Counted from the first letter of the stretch, positions 11,294-21,734 are shown. The stretch is DNA of 64,000 nt from an uncultured Flavobacteriaceae bacterium (GCA_905182575.1 CAJJCA010000002.1:35124-99123); one strand, 5' to 3'. The notes: generated from the sequence alone by a model not told the origin. Numbers and translations are program-made.

Positions 11294-12481
11294 ATGAAAA
11301 CCCTCTCACAAAAAGACTTTACCAACAAACGTGCAGTGATTCGCGTTGATTTTAACGTCCCTTTGGATGAAAACTTTAAGGTTACAGACAACACCAGAAT
11401 AATTGCTGCCAAGGAAACGATAGAACTTGTTTTGAAAGGTGGCGGAAGCTGTGTTCTTATTTCTCATCTTGGAAGACCCAAAGGAAAAGATGCTCAATTT
11501 TCACTTTCACATATTCTTGAGGAAGTTAAACAAGTATTGAACGTTCCCGTTGAGTTTTGTGACGACTGTGTTGGACCTGAAGCAGAAAAAGTAACTGGAG
11601 ATCTTAAGCCGGGGTCAGTAATTTTGATGGAAAACCTACGCTATTATTCAGAGGAGACTGCAGGAGATATAGGTTTTGCAGCGCAACTTTCCAAATTAGG
11701 GGATTGTTATATTAATGATGCTTTTGGAACGGCGCACCGAGCGCACGCTTCAACGACGATAATTGCAAAGTTTTTTAAAGACGAAAAATATTTTGGAAAA
11801 CTTCTTGAAAAAGAAGTTACAGCAATAAAGAAAGTTATGGAGACAGGAGAAAAACCTGTTTTGGCCATTTTGGGAGGTGCGAAAGTTTCCTCTAAAATCA
11901 CCATCATTGAAAACATGTTAGACAAAATCGATCATTTAATTATTGGTGGAGGGATGGTTTATACTTTTGTAAAGGCAATGGGCGGTTCTGTTGGACAATC
12001 CATTTGTGAAGATGAATTTTGTGATTATGCTTTGGAATTAATTGAAAAAGCAAAAGCCAAAGGAGTTCAAATTCATTTGCCTACGGATGTTATTATTGCC
12101 GATGATTTTTCAAATGATGCGAATAAAAGACCTTGTGACGTTTACAAGATACCAGAAGATTGGCAGGGATTAGATGCAGGACCCGAAACCCTAAAACAAT
12201 TTGAATCGGTCGTTTTAGAAAGCAAAACAATATTATGGAATGGACCATTAGGTGTTTTTGAGTTCAGTTCATTTGCAACAGGAACAATAACCCTTGGAGA
12301 ACACATTTCGAAAAGCACTGCCAATGGCGCTTTTTCACTCGTGGGCGGAGGAGATTCTGTCGCTGCAGTTAAGCAGTTTGGCTTCGAGTCTAAAATGAGT
12401 TATATTTCTACTGGCGGTGGTGCGATGCTGGAGAGTCTTGAAGGAAAAACCCTCCCTGGAATTGCTGCTTTAATGGAATAG
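11294..12481 (+). CDS. pgk: Phosphoglycerate kinase
   Basis: Glycolytic kinase converting 1,3-bisphosphoglycerate and ADP to 3-phosphoglycerate and ATP; 395 aa, intact and of normal length. Signatures are RVDFNVPLDENFKVTDNTRI near the N-terminus, SHLGRPKGK, NDAFGTAHRAHAST, the hinge-region LAILGGAKVSSKI, and the C-terminal GGGDSVAAVKQFGF with STGGGAMLESLEGKTLPGI. It is probably co-transcribed with the DUF4837 lipoprotein gene 10 bp downstream. Confidence 0.98.
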   Translation: MKTLSQKDFTNKRAVIRVDFNVPLDENFKVTDNTRIIAAKETIELVLKGGGSCVLISHLGRPKGKDAQFSLSHILEEVKQVLNVPVEFCDDCVGPEAEKVTGDLKPGSVILMENLRYYSEETAGDIGFAAQLSKLGDCYINDAFGTAHRAHASTTIIAKFFKDEKYFGKLLEKEVTAIKKVMETGEKPVLAILGGAKVSSKITIIENMLDKIDHLIIGGGMVYTFVKAMGGSVGQSICEDEFCDYALELIEKAKAKGVQIHLPTDVIIADDFSNDANKRPCDVYKIPEDWQGLDAGPETLKQFESVVLESKTILWNGPLGVFEFSSFATGTITLGEHISKSTANGAFSLVGGGDSVAAVKQFGFESKMSYISTGGGAMLESLEGKTLPGIAALME

Positions 12482-12491
12482 CCTTAAAATC

Positions 12492-13463
12492 ATGTCTAAA
12501 TCAGTTTTCGTAACCCTATTGCTTGTTCTAACTCCAATAATTTCTTGTAAGGAAGGACCTAAAAGCAGATACCTTACGGATTCGAACGGAAACATGAATC
12601 ACCTAACAGTGGTCATGGAAAAAAGTGACTGGATCGGCGAGTTAGGAAAAACAACGAGAAAGCTATTGGAAGCACCATATGAAGGACTTCCACTTATTGA
12701 ACCACAGTTTTCTTTAAAACACCTTTCCCCTAAGGTTTTTTCAGGTTTTGCGCGAAATAGTCGTAACGTCCTTTGGTTTCAAAAAGATACTATTGCCAGG
12801 TTTCAACTTATAGAAAACTATTATGCGCGTCCTCAAATCGTAGCGATTGTAAAAGGTGAAGACCGAGAAGTACAAGCTGTCTTTTTGGAAGAAAACATCA
12901 AGCTTCTTAGGGCCACACTATCAGAAAACGAGCAAAAAGAAAAATTAAGAAGGATTAAAAAATCGCCAAGCAGAGACAAGGAGCTATGTGATCGGTTTAA
13001 AGTGCGATTGGTTTATCCTACAGCATATAAAACGGTAAAGGACACGACAAACTTTATTTGGATTCAAAAACTGGTACAGAAAGGTCATTTAAACATTATA
13101 GCTTATTCACTCCCTGAAAACGAACTTATTGGAAACACAAAGAAGAGGATAATTGAAATAAGAGATTCTATTGGGAAAGTATATGTTCCTGGCAGACTCA
13201 ACGGAAGTTTCATGATAACGGAAAAGGCTTATCGCCCGTATTTTTACAAGACTAAATCGGACAACAAATTTTGCTATTTGACTAAGGGAACCTGGGAAGT
13301 TGAAAATGATTTTATGGCGGGACCCTTCGTAAATTATATGATAAAAGACACAGTCAACAAAAGATGGATGGTTCTCGAAGGATTTAGCTTTGCACCCTCA
13401 ATAAGCAAGCGGGACTATATGTTTGAATTAAACACAATCCTAAGCTCAATAAGATTTGAGTAA
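12492..13463 (+). CDS. DUF4837 family lipoprotein
   Basis: Predicted lipoprotein of 323 aa: signal sequence with lipobox LTPIISC (Cys19). After a spacer it shows HLTVVMEKSDWIGELGKTTRKLLEAPYEGLPLIEPQF and a C-terminal MAGPFVNYMIKDTVNKRWMVLEGFSFAP, both characteristic of the Bacteroidota DUF4837 family as I know it. Function unknown; envelope location is inferred. It follows pgk by 10 bp and converges on tatA. Confidence 0.83.
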   Translation: MSKSVFVTLLLVLTPIISCKEGPKSRYLTDSNGNMNHLTVVMEKSDWIGELGKTTRKLLEAPYEGLPLIEPQFSLKHLSPKVFSGFARNSRNVLWFQKDTIARFQLIENYYARPQIVAIVKGEDREVQAVFLEENIKLLRATLSENEQKEKLRRIKKSPSRDKELCDRFKVRLVYPTAYKTVKDTTNFIWIQKLVQKGHLNIIAYSLPENELIGNTKKRIIEIRDSIGKVYVPGRLNGSFMITEKAYRPYFYKTKSDNKFCYLTKGTWEVENDFMAGPFVNYMIKDTVNKRWMVLEGFSFAPSISKRDYMFELNTILSSIRFE

Positions 13464-13468
13464 AACTT

Positions 13469-13663
13469 TTACTTAATTTCTTCTTTAGAATCTGAAGTTT
13501 CTTCCTCCTCTTTGGTTGCTTTTTTAAATTCTTTGATACCACTTCCCAAACCTTTCATTAATTCAGGAATTTTTCTACCACCAAACAACAAAAGAACCGC
13601 AACAACGATAAGCACTACTTGAGGAGCGCCAATCATACCTAATAAAATATTTATTGATAACAT
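13469..13663 (-). CDS. tatA: Sec-independent translocase TatA/E
   Basis: Small Tat component of 64 aa: one N-terminal membrane helix ([16 protein letters not shown]), the conserved FGG(R/K)[19 protein letters not shown] amphipathic segment and an acidic/basic tail. The Tat system moves folded proteins across the inner membrane. The start [16 protein letters not shown] is the track ATG. A TACATTTG box lies upstream and the M23 peptidase gene is divergent. No tatC is in the window. Confidence 0.92.
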   Translation of the reverse strand: MLSINILLGMIGAPQVVLIVVAVLLLFGGRKIPELMKGLGSGIKEFKKATKEEEETSDSKEEIK

Positions 13664-13679
13664 TGTTCTAAATTTTAAA

Positions 13680-13687
13680 CAAATGTA
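13680..13687 (-). promoter_or_regulatory. Bacteroidota -7 box for tatA
   Basis: TACATTTG on the minus strand (TAnnTTTG), 17-24 bp before the tatA ATG. A TTG sits 14 bp upstream of it, shorter than the usual spacing. Confidence 0.45.
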
Positions 13688-13751
13688 TGAAATATTATGG
13701 TCAATTTAAATTTGTTTCTTTGAGCAACAAATTATTTTTATCCTTAATGCC

Positions 13752-13759
13752 TATCTTTG
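13752..13759 (+). promoter_or_regulatory. Bacteroidota -7 box for the M23 peptidase operon
   Basis: TATCTTTG ends 6 bp before the ATG at 13765, so the mRNA would be nearly leaderless. No TTG at normal spacing. Confidence 0.45.
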
Positions 13760-13764
13760 TTTAA

Positions 13765-14637
13765 ATGGTGAAGAAGTATAGAAAAACAAGACCTTGGATT
13801 CAAAAGTTGTTGAACCGCTACCGTTTGGTAGTCATCAACGAAAAAACTTTTGAAGAACGCTTTTATTTTAGACTTTCTAGACTCAACATTATTATTGTTG
13901 TTTTTCTATTTATTTCCCTAATAACCACCGCTGCCATTTTGTCCATCGCTTATTCCCCCCTTAAAGAATTTATTCCAGGCTATACCTCAACAAAGCTCAG
14001 AAAAGACGCCGTAGAAAACAGTTTTGCATTGGACTCGATCTCGCGTCTTTTTCAGAAACAAGACAACTATATAAAGTCAATTAAAAGAGCATTGATGGGA
14101 GACACTGAGTGGGATAGTGTCTCAAAAATAAAATATAATCCAACCCCAACCAATCAGCCGATAAATTTGCCAGAAACAGTAGCAGTAGACTCCATTCTCA
14201 GGGCCGAAGTTTTGCAAGAGGACAAATATAATGTTGTTGAAAACCCCAACGGAAACGTAAAATTTCTTTTATACCCTCCCGCCAAGGGTCCAATTTCTCA
14301 GGGATATAATCCTGAATTAAAACATTTTGCGATAGATGTAGTGTTAGAAAAAAACACGCCGATAAAATCTGTTGCAGAAGGAACCGTTATTTTTTCCGAA
14401 TGGTCAGCTGAAACCGGTTATGTCATCATCGTGGAGCACGCTCACGATCTTTTAACAGTCTACAAGCACAATTCTTCTTTAAACAAAGAACAGGGCGACA
14501 TCGTAAGTGCTGGCGAAGTAATTGCCGCCGCCGGGAATACCGGAGAACTTTCTACAGGCTGGCATTTGCATTTTGAATTGTGGGCGAACGGATATCCTAT
14601 GGATCCAACAAATTTTATTGATTTTTCAGAAGAATAA
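13765..14637 (+). CDS. M23 family metallopeptidase (LytM-type)
   Basis: Membrane-anchored peptidoglycan hydrolase of 290 aa. A cytoplasmic basic stretch is followed by one membrane helix (LNIIIVVFLFISLITTAAIL, about residues 40-60), a periplasmic linker and a C-terminal LytM domain (from about 175). Zinc-site motifs are present: HFAIDVV (H-x3-D), and GWHLHFELW (HxH). These enzymes cut stem-peptide cross-links or activate other hydrolases. It is followed 2 bp later by the GH3-like gene, an arrangement I recall from other Flavobacteriia. Confidence 0.9.
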   Translation: MVKKYRKTRPWIQKLLNRYRLVVINEKTFEERFYFRLSRLNIIIVVFLFISLITTAAILSIAYSPLKEFIPGYTSTKLRKDAVENSFALDSISRLFQKQDNYIKSIKRALMGDTEWDSVSKIKYNPTPTNQPINLPETVAVDSILRAEVLQEDKYNVVENPNGNVKFLLYPPAKGPISQGYNPELKHFAIDVVLEKNTPIKSVAEGTVIFSEWSAETGYVIIVEHAHDLLTVYKHNSSLNKEQGDIVSAGEVIAAAGNTGELSTGWHLHFELWANGYPMDPTNFIDFSEE

Positions 14638-14639
14638 AA

Positions 14640-16116
14640 ATGAAATCTACAGGAGCAAAAATTTTCGCTGCGGCCATCCATCTTAAGAACAAAGCATGGA
14701 TTTCGGACCCCTTGAAATATCAAAAAAAAACATTTAGTAATCTCATCAAAAAGCCAAAAACACGTCTTTTGGAAAAGATCATTTTTTCGAAAATATTTCT
14801 AATTATGAAGACTTTAAAGAAGAAATATTAATCTATGAAGGACTGAGGCCTTATGTTGATAAAATGCTAGAAGGAAATTCGGATGTCTTGTGGCCTGGAA
14901 AACCACTCTATTATGCCAAAACCAGCGGAACCACCTCTGGGGTAAAACACATTCCCATCAGCAAGGAATCCATGCCTGCTCATATTCAAGCGGCGAGAGA
15001 TGCCTTGTTAAATTATATTCATCAAACCGGGAACACGGATTTTGTTAAAGGCAAACAAATTTTTCTTCAAGGAAGTCCAATCTTAGACAAAAAAGGAGAC
15101 AGCACATTTGGAAGATTGTCAGGAATCGTTGCACATTATGTACCCAAATATTTACAGAAAAGCAGAATGCCCTCTTGGGACACTAACTGCATTGAGGATT
15201 GGGAAACAAAAGTAGATGCAGTTGTTGAGGAAACAATAGCTGAAAACATGACCCTCATCGCAGGGATTCCTTCTTGGGTACAAATGTATTTTGAGAAATT
15301 GATTGAAAAATCAATAAAAGCCTGTAGGAGAATTATTCAAAAACTTTTCTTTATTTGTTTATGGCGGTGTTAACTATGAACCCTATCGGCCACTATTTGA
15401 AGAACTTATCGGAAAAAAGGTAGACAGCATTGAGTTATTCCCAGCTTCAGAAGGCTTTTTCGCCTATCAAGATCAGCAAAACAACAAGGGCCTTTTGCTT
15501 CTCGTCAACCATGGAATTTTTTATGAATTCATTCGAAGCAGCACACTTCTCTGAAGAAAACCCTAAAAGAATTTCTTTGGAAGAGGTGAAGCTAGATGTT
15601 AATTATGTTTTGATCATTACCACCACTGCAGGACTTTGGGCATACAACATTGGCGACACAGTTAAATTTGTCTCCCTAACTCCCTATAGAATTGTGGTAA
15701 CAGGAAGAATTAAGCATTTTATTTCTGCATTTGGAGAACACGTTATCGGTAAAGAAGTTGAAACGGCAATGGAAAAAGTTTGCCTTGGCACATCAATTCA
15801 AGTCAAAGAATTCACCGTTGCTCCTCAGATAAAACCCGAGAATGGTTTGCCCTATCACGAATGGTTTGTTGATTTTGTGAACCCACCCAAAGACTTCAAT
15901 AAATTTGCAGAAGACTTAGACACCGAAATGCAGATCCAAAACGTCTATTATGAAGATTTGATTAAAGGAAAAGTATTAAAACAACTGGTAGTAACTCAGG
16001 TAGCAAGTGGAGGTTTTCAAACCTACATGAAAAGCATCGGCAAACTGGGAGGGCAAAACAAGATTCCAAGATTGTCTGACGACAGAAAGATTTGCAATCA
16101 ATTGCCTTTAAAATAG
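14640..16116 (+). CDS. GH3 family acyl-adenylating protein, several frameshifts
   Basis: Member of the GH3 (auxin-responsive promoter) adenylate-forming superfamily, about 495 aa when joined; bacterial substrates are unknown. Conserved pieces are YAKTSGTTSGVKHIPIS (ATP-binding loop), LIAGIPSWVQMYFEKL, FVYGGVNYEPYRPLFEELIG, IELFPASEGFFAYQD, and AYNIGDTVKF with RIKHFISAFGEHV. The frame breaks near 14770, 15330 and 15530, so the track splits it into three ORFs (starting 14640, 14864 and 15430). The N-terminus MKSTGAKIFAAAIHLKNKAWI is typical. It is probably co-transcribed with the M23 gene. Confidence 0.87.
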
Positions 16117-16122
16117 GAGCTT

Positions 16123-16648
16123 ATGTATAAAAAAACTTCTCATAAAAAAAGGTACCAAAGAACGTTTTCATTTTTAAAAACACATATTTCTAAAGAATCT
16201 AAAATCTTAGATTTGGGCGTTGAAAACCCGTTCTCTGATTTCCTTAAAAGCGAAGGGTTTAAGATTGAAAACACCAATGGAGAGGATTTGGACGAAGACC
16301 TTTCGGCGGTTCTAGACTACTGACGCAGCAGTAATTACGGCTTTCGAAATCTTAGAGCACTTGTTATCGCCCTACGTGCTTTTAAAAGAAATTAAAGCTA
16401 AAAAATTATTGATAAGCGTTCCTTTAAAATTGTGGTTTTCTCCCGCTTACAGAAGCTCAACGGATTTGAGAGACAGACACTACCATGAGTTTGAATCTTG
16501 GCAATTGGATTGGCTTTTAGAAAAAACAGGCTGGACAATTATTGCCTCTGACAAATGGACCAACCCAACAAAAAAAATTGGATTCAGAACGCTGTTTAGG
16601 TTTTTTGTGCCCAGGTACTACATTGTTTACGCGGAAAAAAGAGATTAG
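16123..16648 (+). CDS. SAM-dependent methyltransferase, one frameshift
   Basis: Small methyltransferase, about 175 aa when joined. ESKILDLGVENPFSDFLKSEGF is a SAM motif I, and AVITAFEILEHLLSPYVLLKEIKAKKLLISVPLK carries the E-H and S-V-P elements seen in class I methyltransferases of envelope sugar clusters. DRHYHEFESWQLDWLLEKTGW is the C-terminal part. The frame breaks near 16320: the track ORF ends AVLDY-stop while AAVITAFEILEH is one frame away. The next gene is a glycosyltransferase 6 bp away, so a surface-glycan role is a reasonable inference. Confidence 0.8.
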
Positions 16649-16654
16649 ATTATT

Positions 16655-17509
16655 TTGAAATTTTACGTCATCATACCGGCGCATAACGAAGAAGAAAACA
16701 TCGGTTTGACTTTAGATTCGCTTGCGGGTCAAACCGTAATTCCGGATCAACTGATTGTTGTTAACGACAACTCTTCAGACAACACGAAAATGATCGTTGA
16801 AACCTTTGTCCAAAAACATTCTTGGATCAGACTTATTAATAAACAATCAACAGACAAACACCTCCCAGGAGCAAAAATAATAGATGCTTTCAAGACAGGC
16901 TATGAGGAATTAGACGAGCACTTTGATGTAATCTGTAAGTTTGATGCCGACATGGTTTTTGAGTCTAATTATTTAGAAAAATTAGCAAAACATTTTAAAA
17001 CAAACCCTAAGCTCGGAATGGCGGCAGGCTTCTGTTATATTAAAAAAAATAACGCTTGGGTTTTAGAAAACCTCACCCAAAAAGATCACATAAGAGGGGC
17101 CTTAAAAGCTTATAAAAAAGAATGTTTTTTGCAAATAGGTAAATTAAGATCATCCATCGGCTGGGACACCATTGATGAATTGTTGGCACAATACTATCAA
17201 TGGGATATTTTAACCGATGAAACATTAAAGGTAAAGCACCTCAAACCAACGGGGCAAAATTATAGCGCAGGCGCTCAACTTTTGCAGGGAGTCGCGACTT
17301 ACCGCATGCGATTGGGCTTGGTATTGACCCTTATCATTGGTTTTAAAATGGCAATTAAGAAAAGAAAACCATTACTTTTTTTAGACTTTATCAAAGGATA
17401 TTTTAAGGCCAAAAAAGAAGAACAAACCTATTTAGTTGATCCAAAACAAGGAAAATTTATAAGAGATTTGAGATGGAATGGTATTTTAAAAAAGATTAAA
17501 CTTAATTAA
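16655..17509 (+). CDS. Family 2 glycosyltransferase
   Basis: GT-A fold glycosyltransferase of 284 aa starting at TTG 16655 (MKFYVIIPAHNEEENIGLTLDSL). The nucleotide-sugar binding element is IVVNDNSSDNT, the metal motif is KFDADMVF (DxD as DAD), and SIGWDTIDELLAQYY contains the acceptor-side acidic residue. A hydrophobic stretch LRLGLVLTLIIGF suggests membrane association. It likely transfers a sugar to a lipid or surface glycan; the acceptor is unknown. Confidence 0.87.
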   Translation: MKFYVIIPAHNEEENIGLTLDSLAGQTVIPDQLIVVNDNSSDNTKMIVETFVQKHSWIRLINKQSTDKHLPGAKIIDAFKTGYEELDEHFDVICKFDADMVFESNYLEKLAKHFKTNPKLGMAAGFCYIKKNNAWVLENLTQKDHIRGALKAYKKECFLQIGKLRSSIGWDTIDELLAQYYQWDILTDETLKVKHLKPTGQNYSAGAQLLQGVATYRMRLGLVLTLIIGFKMAIKKRKPLLFLDFIKGYFKAKKEEQTYLVDPKQGKFIRDLRWNGILKKIKLN

Positions 17510-17546
17510 GAAATCACTTGATTATCTTTACACCAAAGGCAAAAGA

Positions 17547-18776
17547 ATGAATGTATTAGTATTAGGAAGTGGAGGTCGAGAACACACTTTTTGTTGGAAA
17601 CTTGCACAAAGTAAAATTGTAGAAGGGCTTTATGCTGCTCCGGGGAACGCGGGAACTGCATTAATAGCAAACAACCTAGACTTTGGGGTCAATGATTTTG
17701 CCGCAGTCAAAAAAGCGGCACTGTTACACAACATCGATTTGGTTGTTGTCGGCCCTGAAGATCCGCTTGTGAATGGAATTCATGATTTCTTTTTAGACGA
17801 TATCAAACTAAAACACATACCCGTTATAGGTCCTCAAAAACTCGCTGCAACCCTCGAAGGAAGTAAAGAATTTGCTAAAGAGTTCATGATGCGCCATAAC
17901 ATCCCGACGGCAAAATACGGAAGTTTTTCTCCCGAAAACATTGAAGAAGGCTATCAGTTTTTAGATCAACTTTCCCCTCCTTATGTTTTAAAGGCTGACG
18001 GTTTGGCCGCAGGAAAAGGCGTTCTCATTATTGAAGATCTTTTGGAAGCAAAAAAGGAATTGTCTAATATGTTGTTGGACAAAAAATTTGGAGCAGCATC
18101 TGCCAAGGTTGTGATCGAAGAGTTTTTGACAGGAATAGAGCTTTCTTGCTTTGTTTTAACAGACGGAAAATCATTTGTCACCTTTCCGATGGCCAAAGAT
18201 TACAAACGAATAGGAGAGGGAGATACGGGACTCAACACAGGCGGTATGGGAGCGGTTTCACCCGTTCCGTTTGCCGACGAAGCTTTTACAGAAAAAATCC
18301 ATCAACAAGTTGTTGTTCCAACAATTAATGGATTAGCAAAGGATAACATTCCTTATGTTGGATTTGTTTTTATAGGTTTAATCAAAATCGGAGAAGACCC
18401 TTTTGTCATTGAATACAATGTTAGAATGGGAGATCCAGAAACAGAAGTTGTTTTACCTAGAATAAAAAACGATTTTGGAGAAATACTTATGGCCGTTGGA
18501 GCGCAAAGGCTGTCTGAAATTAAGTTGGAAATTGACACTCGTGCAGTGACAACAGTAGTGGCCGTCTCTGGAGGATATCCTGAGGATTACCAAAAGGGTA
18601 AGGTCATTTTAGGGCTGGATCGAGTTGAAGAAAGTCAAGTTTTTCATGCGGGCACAATTAATGACGCTCATGAAATAAAGACCAATGGTGGACGTGTTTT
18701 GGCCGTAACTTCTTTTGGTAAAAACCACCAAGAAGCGATCGATCAATCGTTTAGTCAACTAGAAAAAATTCAGTAG
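17547..18776 (+). CDS. purD: Phosphoribosylamine-glycine ligase
   Basis: GAR synthetase, second step of de novo purine synthesis, 409 aa and intact. The N-domain begins MNVLVLGSGGREHTFCWKLA. The ATP-grasp part has VLKADGLAAGKGVLI, EEFLTGIELSCFVLTDG and MGAVSPVPF. The signature EYNVRMGDPETEVVLPRI is followed by a C-terminal beta domain. No other pur genes are nearby, so it stands alone here. Confidence 0.97.
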   Translation: MNVLVLGSGGREHTFCWKLAQSKIVEGLYAAPGNAGTALIANNLDFGVNDFAAVKKAALLHNIDLVVVGPEDPLVNGIHDFFLDDIKLKHIPVIGPQKLAATLEGSKEFAKEFMMRHNIPTAKYGSFSPENIEEGYQFLDQLSPPYVLKADGLAAGKGVLIIEDLLEAKKELSNMLLDKKFGAASAKVVIEEFLTGIELSCFVLTDGKSFVTFPMAKDYKRIGEGDTGLNTGGMGAVSPVPFADEAFTEKIHQQVVVPTINGLAKDNIPYVGFVFIGLIKIGEDPFVIEYNVRMGDPETEVVLPRIKNDFGEILMAVGAQRLSEIKLEIDTRAVTTVVAVSGGYPEDYQKGKVILGLDRVEESQVFHAGTINDAHEIKTNGGRVLAVTSFGKNHQEAIDQSFSQLEKIQ

Positions 18777-18813
18777 TGAGGGAATTTATTACAGAAAAGA
18801 CATAGGTTTTGAC

Positions 18814-19041
18814 CTATAGAAAAGAATGTGCAGAAGTGTCTTTGTCTTCTTCTTCGTTCTTATCGAAAGATCTAAGTTGAAGGATCCAGTAAACTCCAGC
18901 AGCAAGGCCAATTGCCATGAAAAACCAACTCATAAAATTTGCGGCCCACCAGCTCTGTAGCTCGATATCGGTAAGAATATTATAAGGAACTAACAGTAAT
19001 TCTTCGAATAGTCTGGCTATGGCTTCAAAAAAATTTTTCAT
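18814..19041 (-). CDS. Small membrane protein (DUF6341-like)
   Basis: 75-aa protein with an amphipathic N-terminus (FFEAIARLFEELLLVPYNILTDIELQSWW), one membrane helix (NFMSWFFMAIGLAAGVYWILQL) and an acidic tail. It matches a short flavobacterial family that I recall as DUF6341. ATG at 19041 is chosen over the two upstream TTG codons in the track ORF. It is divergent from the polytopic membrane protein next door, a pairing seen in other Flavobacteriia. Function unknown. Confidence 0.68.
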   Translation of the reverse strand: MKNFFEAIARLFEELLLVPYNILTDIELQSWWAANFMSWFFMAIGLAAGVYWILQLRSFDKNEEEDKDTSAHSFL

Positions 19042-19083
19042 CAACAAGGGTTTATTTATATTGCAAAAATAACAAAAAGGAAC

Positions 19084-20010
19084 ATGATTGCCAATCTTTT
19101 TAAAAAATCTAACTATCTAAATTATTTTATCTCAGGACTTCTGATTTTATTAGGATCTTTTTTGAATCAATTTGAAGCGGTTAGTGCGGAAGGAAGTCTT
19201 TCTCAAACGTACGCCTCAATAATTATTTTTCTAATTGCTTTTTCAGTCATGATTTTCATGGATATTTATCTTAAGCAACAGAATTTTTTTAAAAAAAGTA
19301 GTGATTATAAAATGTTTTATGCACTACTCTTTATCGCAATTCCAAGGTATTAAAATCAACCTTTATATTCTTTTAGCCCCTTTTCTATTATTTTTTTCGA
19401 TCTATAACATGAACCTATCTTTTGCCTCAAAAACCAATTTTAAACCTTTTTTTGACACAGGTCTTTTTATTGCTTTTACCACATTACTTTATCCTTTTAA
19501 TGCGCTATTCTTCATCATCCCTTTTCTGTTAATGCTTAACCAGCAATGGAAATCAACTTAAAAGATTGTTTTTGCTATTTCTACCACCATTGGTTATTGC
19601 TTTTATTGCTTATCCTATTTTCAGCATTTTAGAAATCGACAGGATTCAAGAGGATTTAAGAAAATGGACTTGGGAATTAAAACCATTTGATCTACCTCTG
19701 GGAACACAATTTTTTTGGTACGTAACCATTGGATTTGGCCTGTTGATGTTAATCGTTGATTTATCTGAAGGGGAAAGATCTTTTTGGGTATCAAAAGCAA
19801 AATCACTCATGGATAATTCTGTTTTTTTTAATTGTTCTTTTTATGATTTACGGGACAAATAACTCAACGCTGTTATTCTATCTTCTATTTCCAATCTCCA
19901 TTTTTGTCGGTAGAGTTACTCATAGGATGAAGAGTGATTTTTCAAGAAATATTCTACCAACGCTCATCATCTTCGGAATTTTACTTTTAAAATTCCCACT
20001 TTTTAATTGA
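19084..20010 (+). CDS. Polytopic membrane protein (DUF6427-like), frameshifted
   Basis: Integral membrane protein, about 308 aa when joined, split in the track into four ORFs by frame changes near 19340, 19560 and 19810. Start MIANLFKKSNYLNYFISGLLILLGSFLNQF and about eight hydrophobic segments, for example GIKINLYILLAPFLLFFSI and FLLFLPPLVIAFIAYPIF. I recognise it as the flavobacterial DUF6427 type, function unknown. It is upstream of the DUF4254 and GT9 genes on the same strand. Confidence 0.68.
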
Positions 20011-20070
20011 TCTCCAAATCGTATCTTTGAAAAAACAATGAGAAAATAGCCAAAAAACATATTCATACGA

Positions 20071-20643
20071 ATGAATGATAATAAAATAAGTAAAACTTTA
20101 ATACGGATTTTTAAGGAAAGTATTGACAAGTATCACTTGCTTGACACTGTTGATCAGCCTTTTAGCAACCCCTACCCGTCGGGCACCGTAGCACATCTAC
20201 TATACAGAAAAAACTGGATTGATACTGTTCAGTGGCATTTTGAAGATTTGATTAGAGACCCTGAAATTGAACCAGTTTCTGGAATGCAACTCAAAAGAAA
20301 GATTGATGCTTCCAACCAAGACAGAACGGATATGGTTGAATACATAGACAGTTTTTTCTTAGATAAACACAAAAAAGTCAATGCACTTGAAAATGCTACG
20401 ATAAATTCAGAAAGTCCAGCCTGGGCCATTGATCGCTTGTCAATTTTAGAGTTGAAAATCTATCACATGGAAGAGGAGGTCAATCGCGAAAGCGCCTCTG
20501 CAGCTCACAAAGAGAGCTGCAATATTAAATTAAGTATTCTGCTGGACCAACGCATAGACTTGTGCGGTGCAATTGATCAGCTTTTGGAAGACATTGCTGG
20601 GGCAAAAATACATGAAAGTTTACAAACAAATGAAAATGTATAA
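20071..20643 (+). CDS. DUF4254 family protein
   Basis: Soluble, mostly helical protein of 190 aa with the family-typical TVAHLLYRKNWIDTVQWHFEDLIRDPEI and SPAWAIDRLSILELKIYHMEEE, then ILLDQRIDLCGAIDQLLEDI. The biochemical role is unknown. In many genomes, as here, it sits directly before a GT9 heptosyltransferase-like gene (50 bp), hinting at a role in lipopolysaccharide assembly; that link is inference. Confidence 0.85.
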   Translation: MNDNKISKTLIRIFKESIDKYHLLDTVDQPFSNPYPSGTVAHLLYRKNWIDTVQWHFEDLIRDPEIEPVSGMQLKRKIDASNQDRTDMVEYIDSFFLDKHKKVNALENATINSESPAWAIDRLSILELKIYHMEEEVNRESASAAHKESCNIKLSILLDQRIDLCGAIDQLLEDIAGAKIHESLQTNENV

Positions 20644-20692
20644 TGATGATTCTTTGAATCCGGTCTTGTATAAAGACAAATCATAGAACCAA

Positions 20693-21725
20693 ATGAAGAA
20701 TCCGCATCACTTGTTGCTAATTCGTTTTTCGGCGCTAGGCGATGTGGCGATGCTGGTTCCTGTGATCCGTTGCCTCTATCAAACGTATCCCGGTTTAATA
20801 ATCACTTTCCTCGGGAGGCCTTTTACAAAATCATTATTTAGAGAGTTTGAAAACTTCAATTTTCACCCAGTAGATTTTGGTGAAAAGCACAAGGGAATCA
20901 AAGGGTTGTGGCTCCTTTTTAAGGAACTTAAAACCATTCCGTTTTCTGGAATAGCAGATTTACATTCGGTTTTGAGAACTCATTTATTGTCTTTGTTTTT
21001 TAAATTAACTTTTTTTAAAGTAAAAAAAATTGATAAAGGCCGTCGGGAGAAACGCTTATTGACTAGAAGTTCAAACAAGAAATTTCAACCCCTGACGCCA
21101 ACAATCTATCGTTATACAGACGTCTTTAAGGAAGCTTGGTTTTCCAGTTGAATTAGATTCTCATGAGTTTTCATTTAAAAGAGAATTCCCCAAAAGCATT
21201 CTAACACATTTTGAAGCCAAAAATAAAAAATGGATCGGGATCGCTCCTTTTACTTCCTTTCAAGGTAAAATGTACCCTTTGGATCAAATGCAGCAAGTGA
21301 TTGCTTCCCTTGAAAAGGAATTTCAAATTTTTTTATTTGGTGCTGGAGCGATCGAAAAAGAGCGATTAGAGGTTTGGGAGAGGTCTTATGAAAACGTTTA
21401 TTCTACTGCTGGACGTATTTCTTTTGAAGACCAGCTCGACCTTATGCCACATTTGGATTTAATGATTTCTATGGATTCTGCCAATGGTCACTTGGCGGCA
21501 AATTATGGAACTCCAGTGCTAACTTTGTGGGGGCTTACACATCCTTTTTGTGGTTTTTCTCCGTTCAATCAACCCGCAACAAATGCCTTGCTTTTGGACA
21601 GAAAAAAATACCCCAAAATCCCAACTTCTGTTTTCGGGAATAAAATCCCAAAAGGATATGAAGAGGCTTTTAGGTCATTAACTCCTTTGACCGTAATTGA
21701 AAAAACTTTAGAAATTATTAATTAG
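20693..21725 (+). CDS. Family 9 glycosyltransferase (heptosyltransferase-like), one frameshift
   Basis: GT-B glycosyltransferase of the ADP-heptose:LPS heptosyltransferase family, about 343 aa joined. The N-terminus is LLLIRFSALGDVAMLVPVIR, the family hallmark. The C-terminal half has WIGIAPFTSFQGKMYPLDQM, STAGRISFEDQLDLMPHLDLMISMDSANGHLAANYGTPVLTLWGLTHPF. The frame breaks near 21135 (FKEAWFSS-stop joins KLGFPVELDSHEFSFKREF). Probably adds a sugar to the LPS core at the inner membrane. Confidence 0.9.
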
Positions 21726-21734
21726 TTTTAAAAA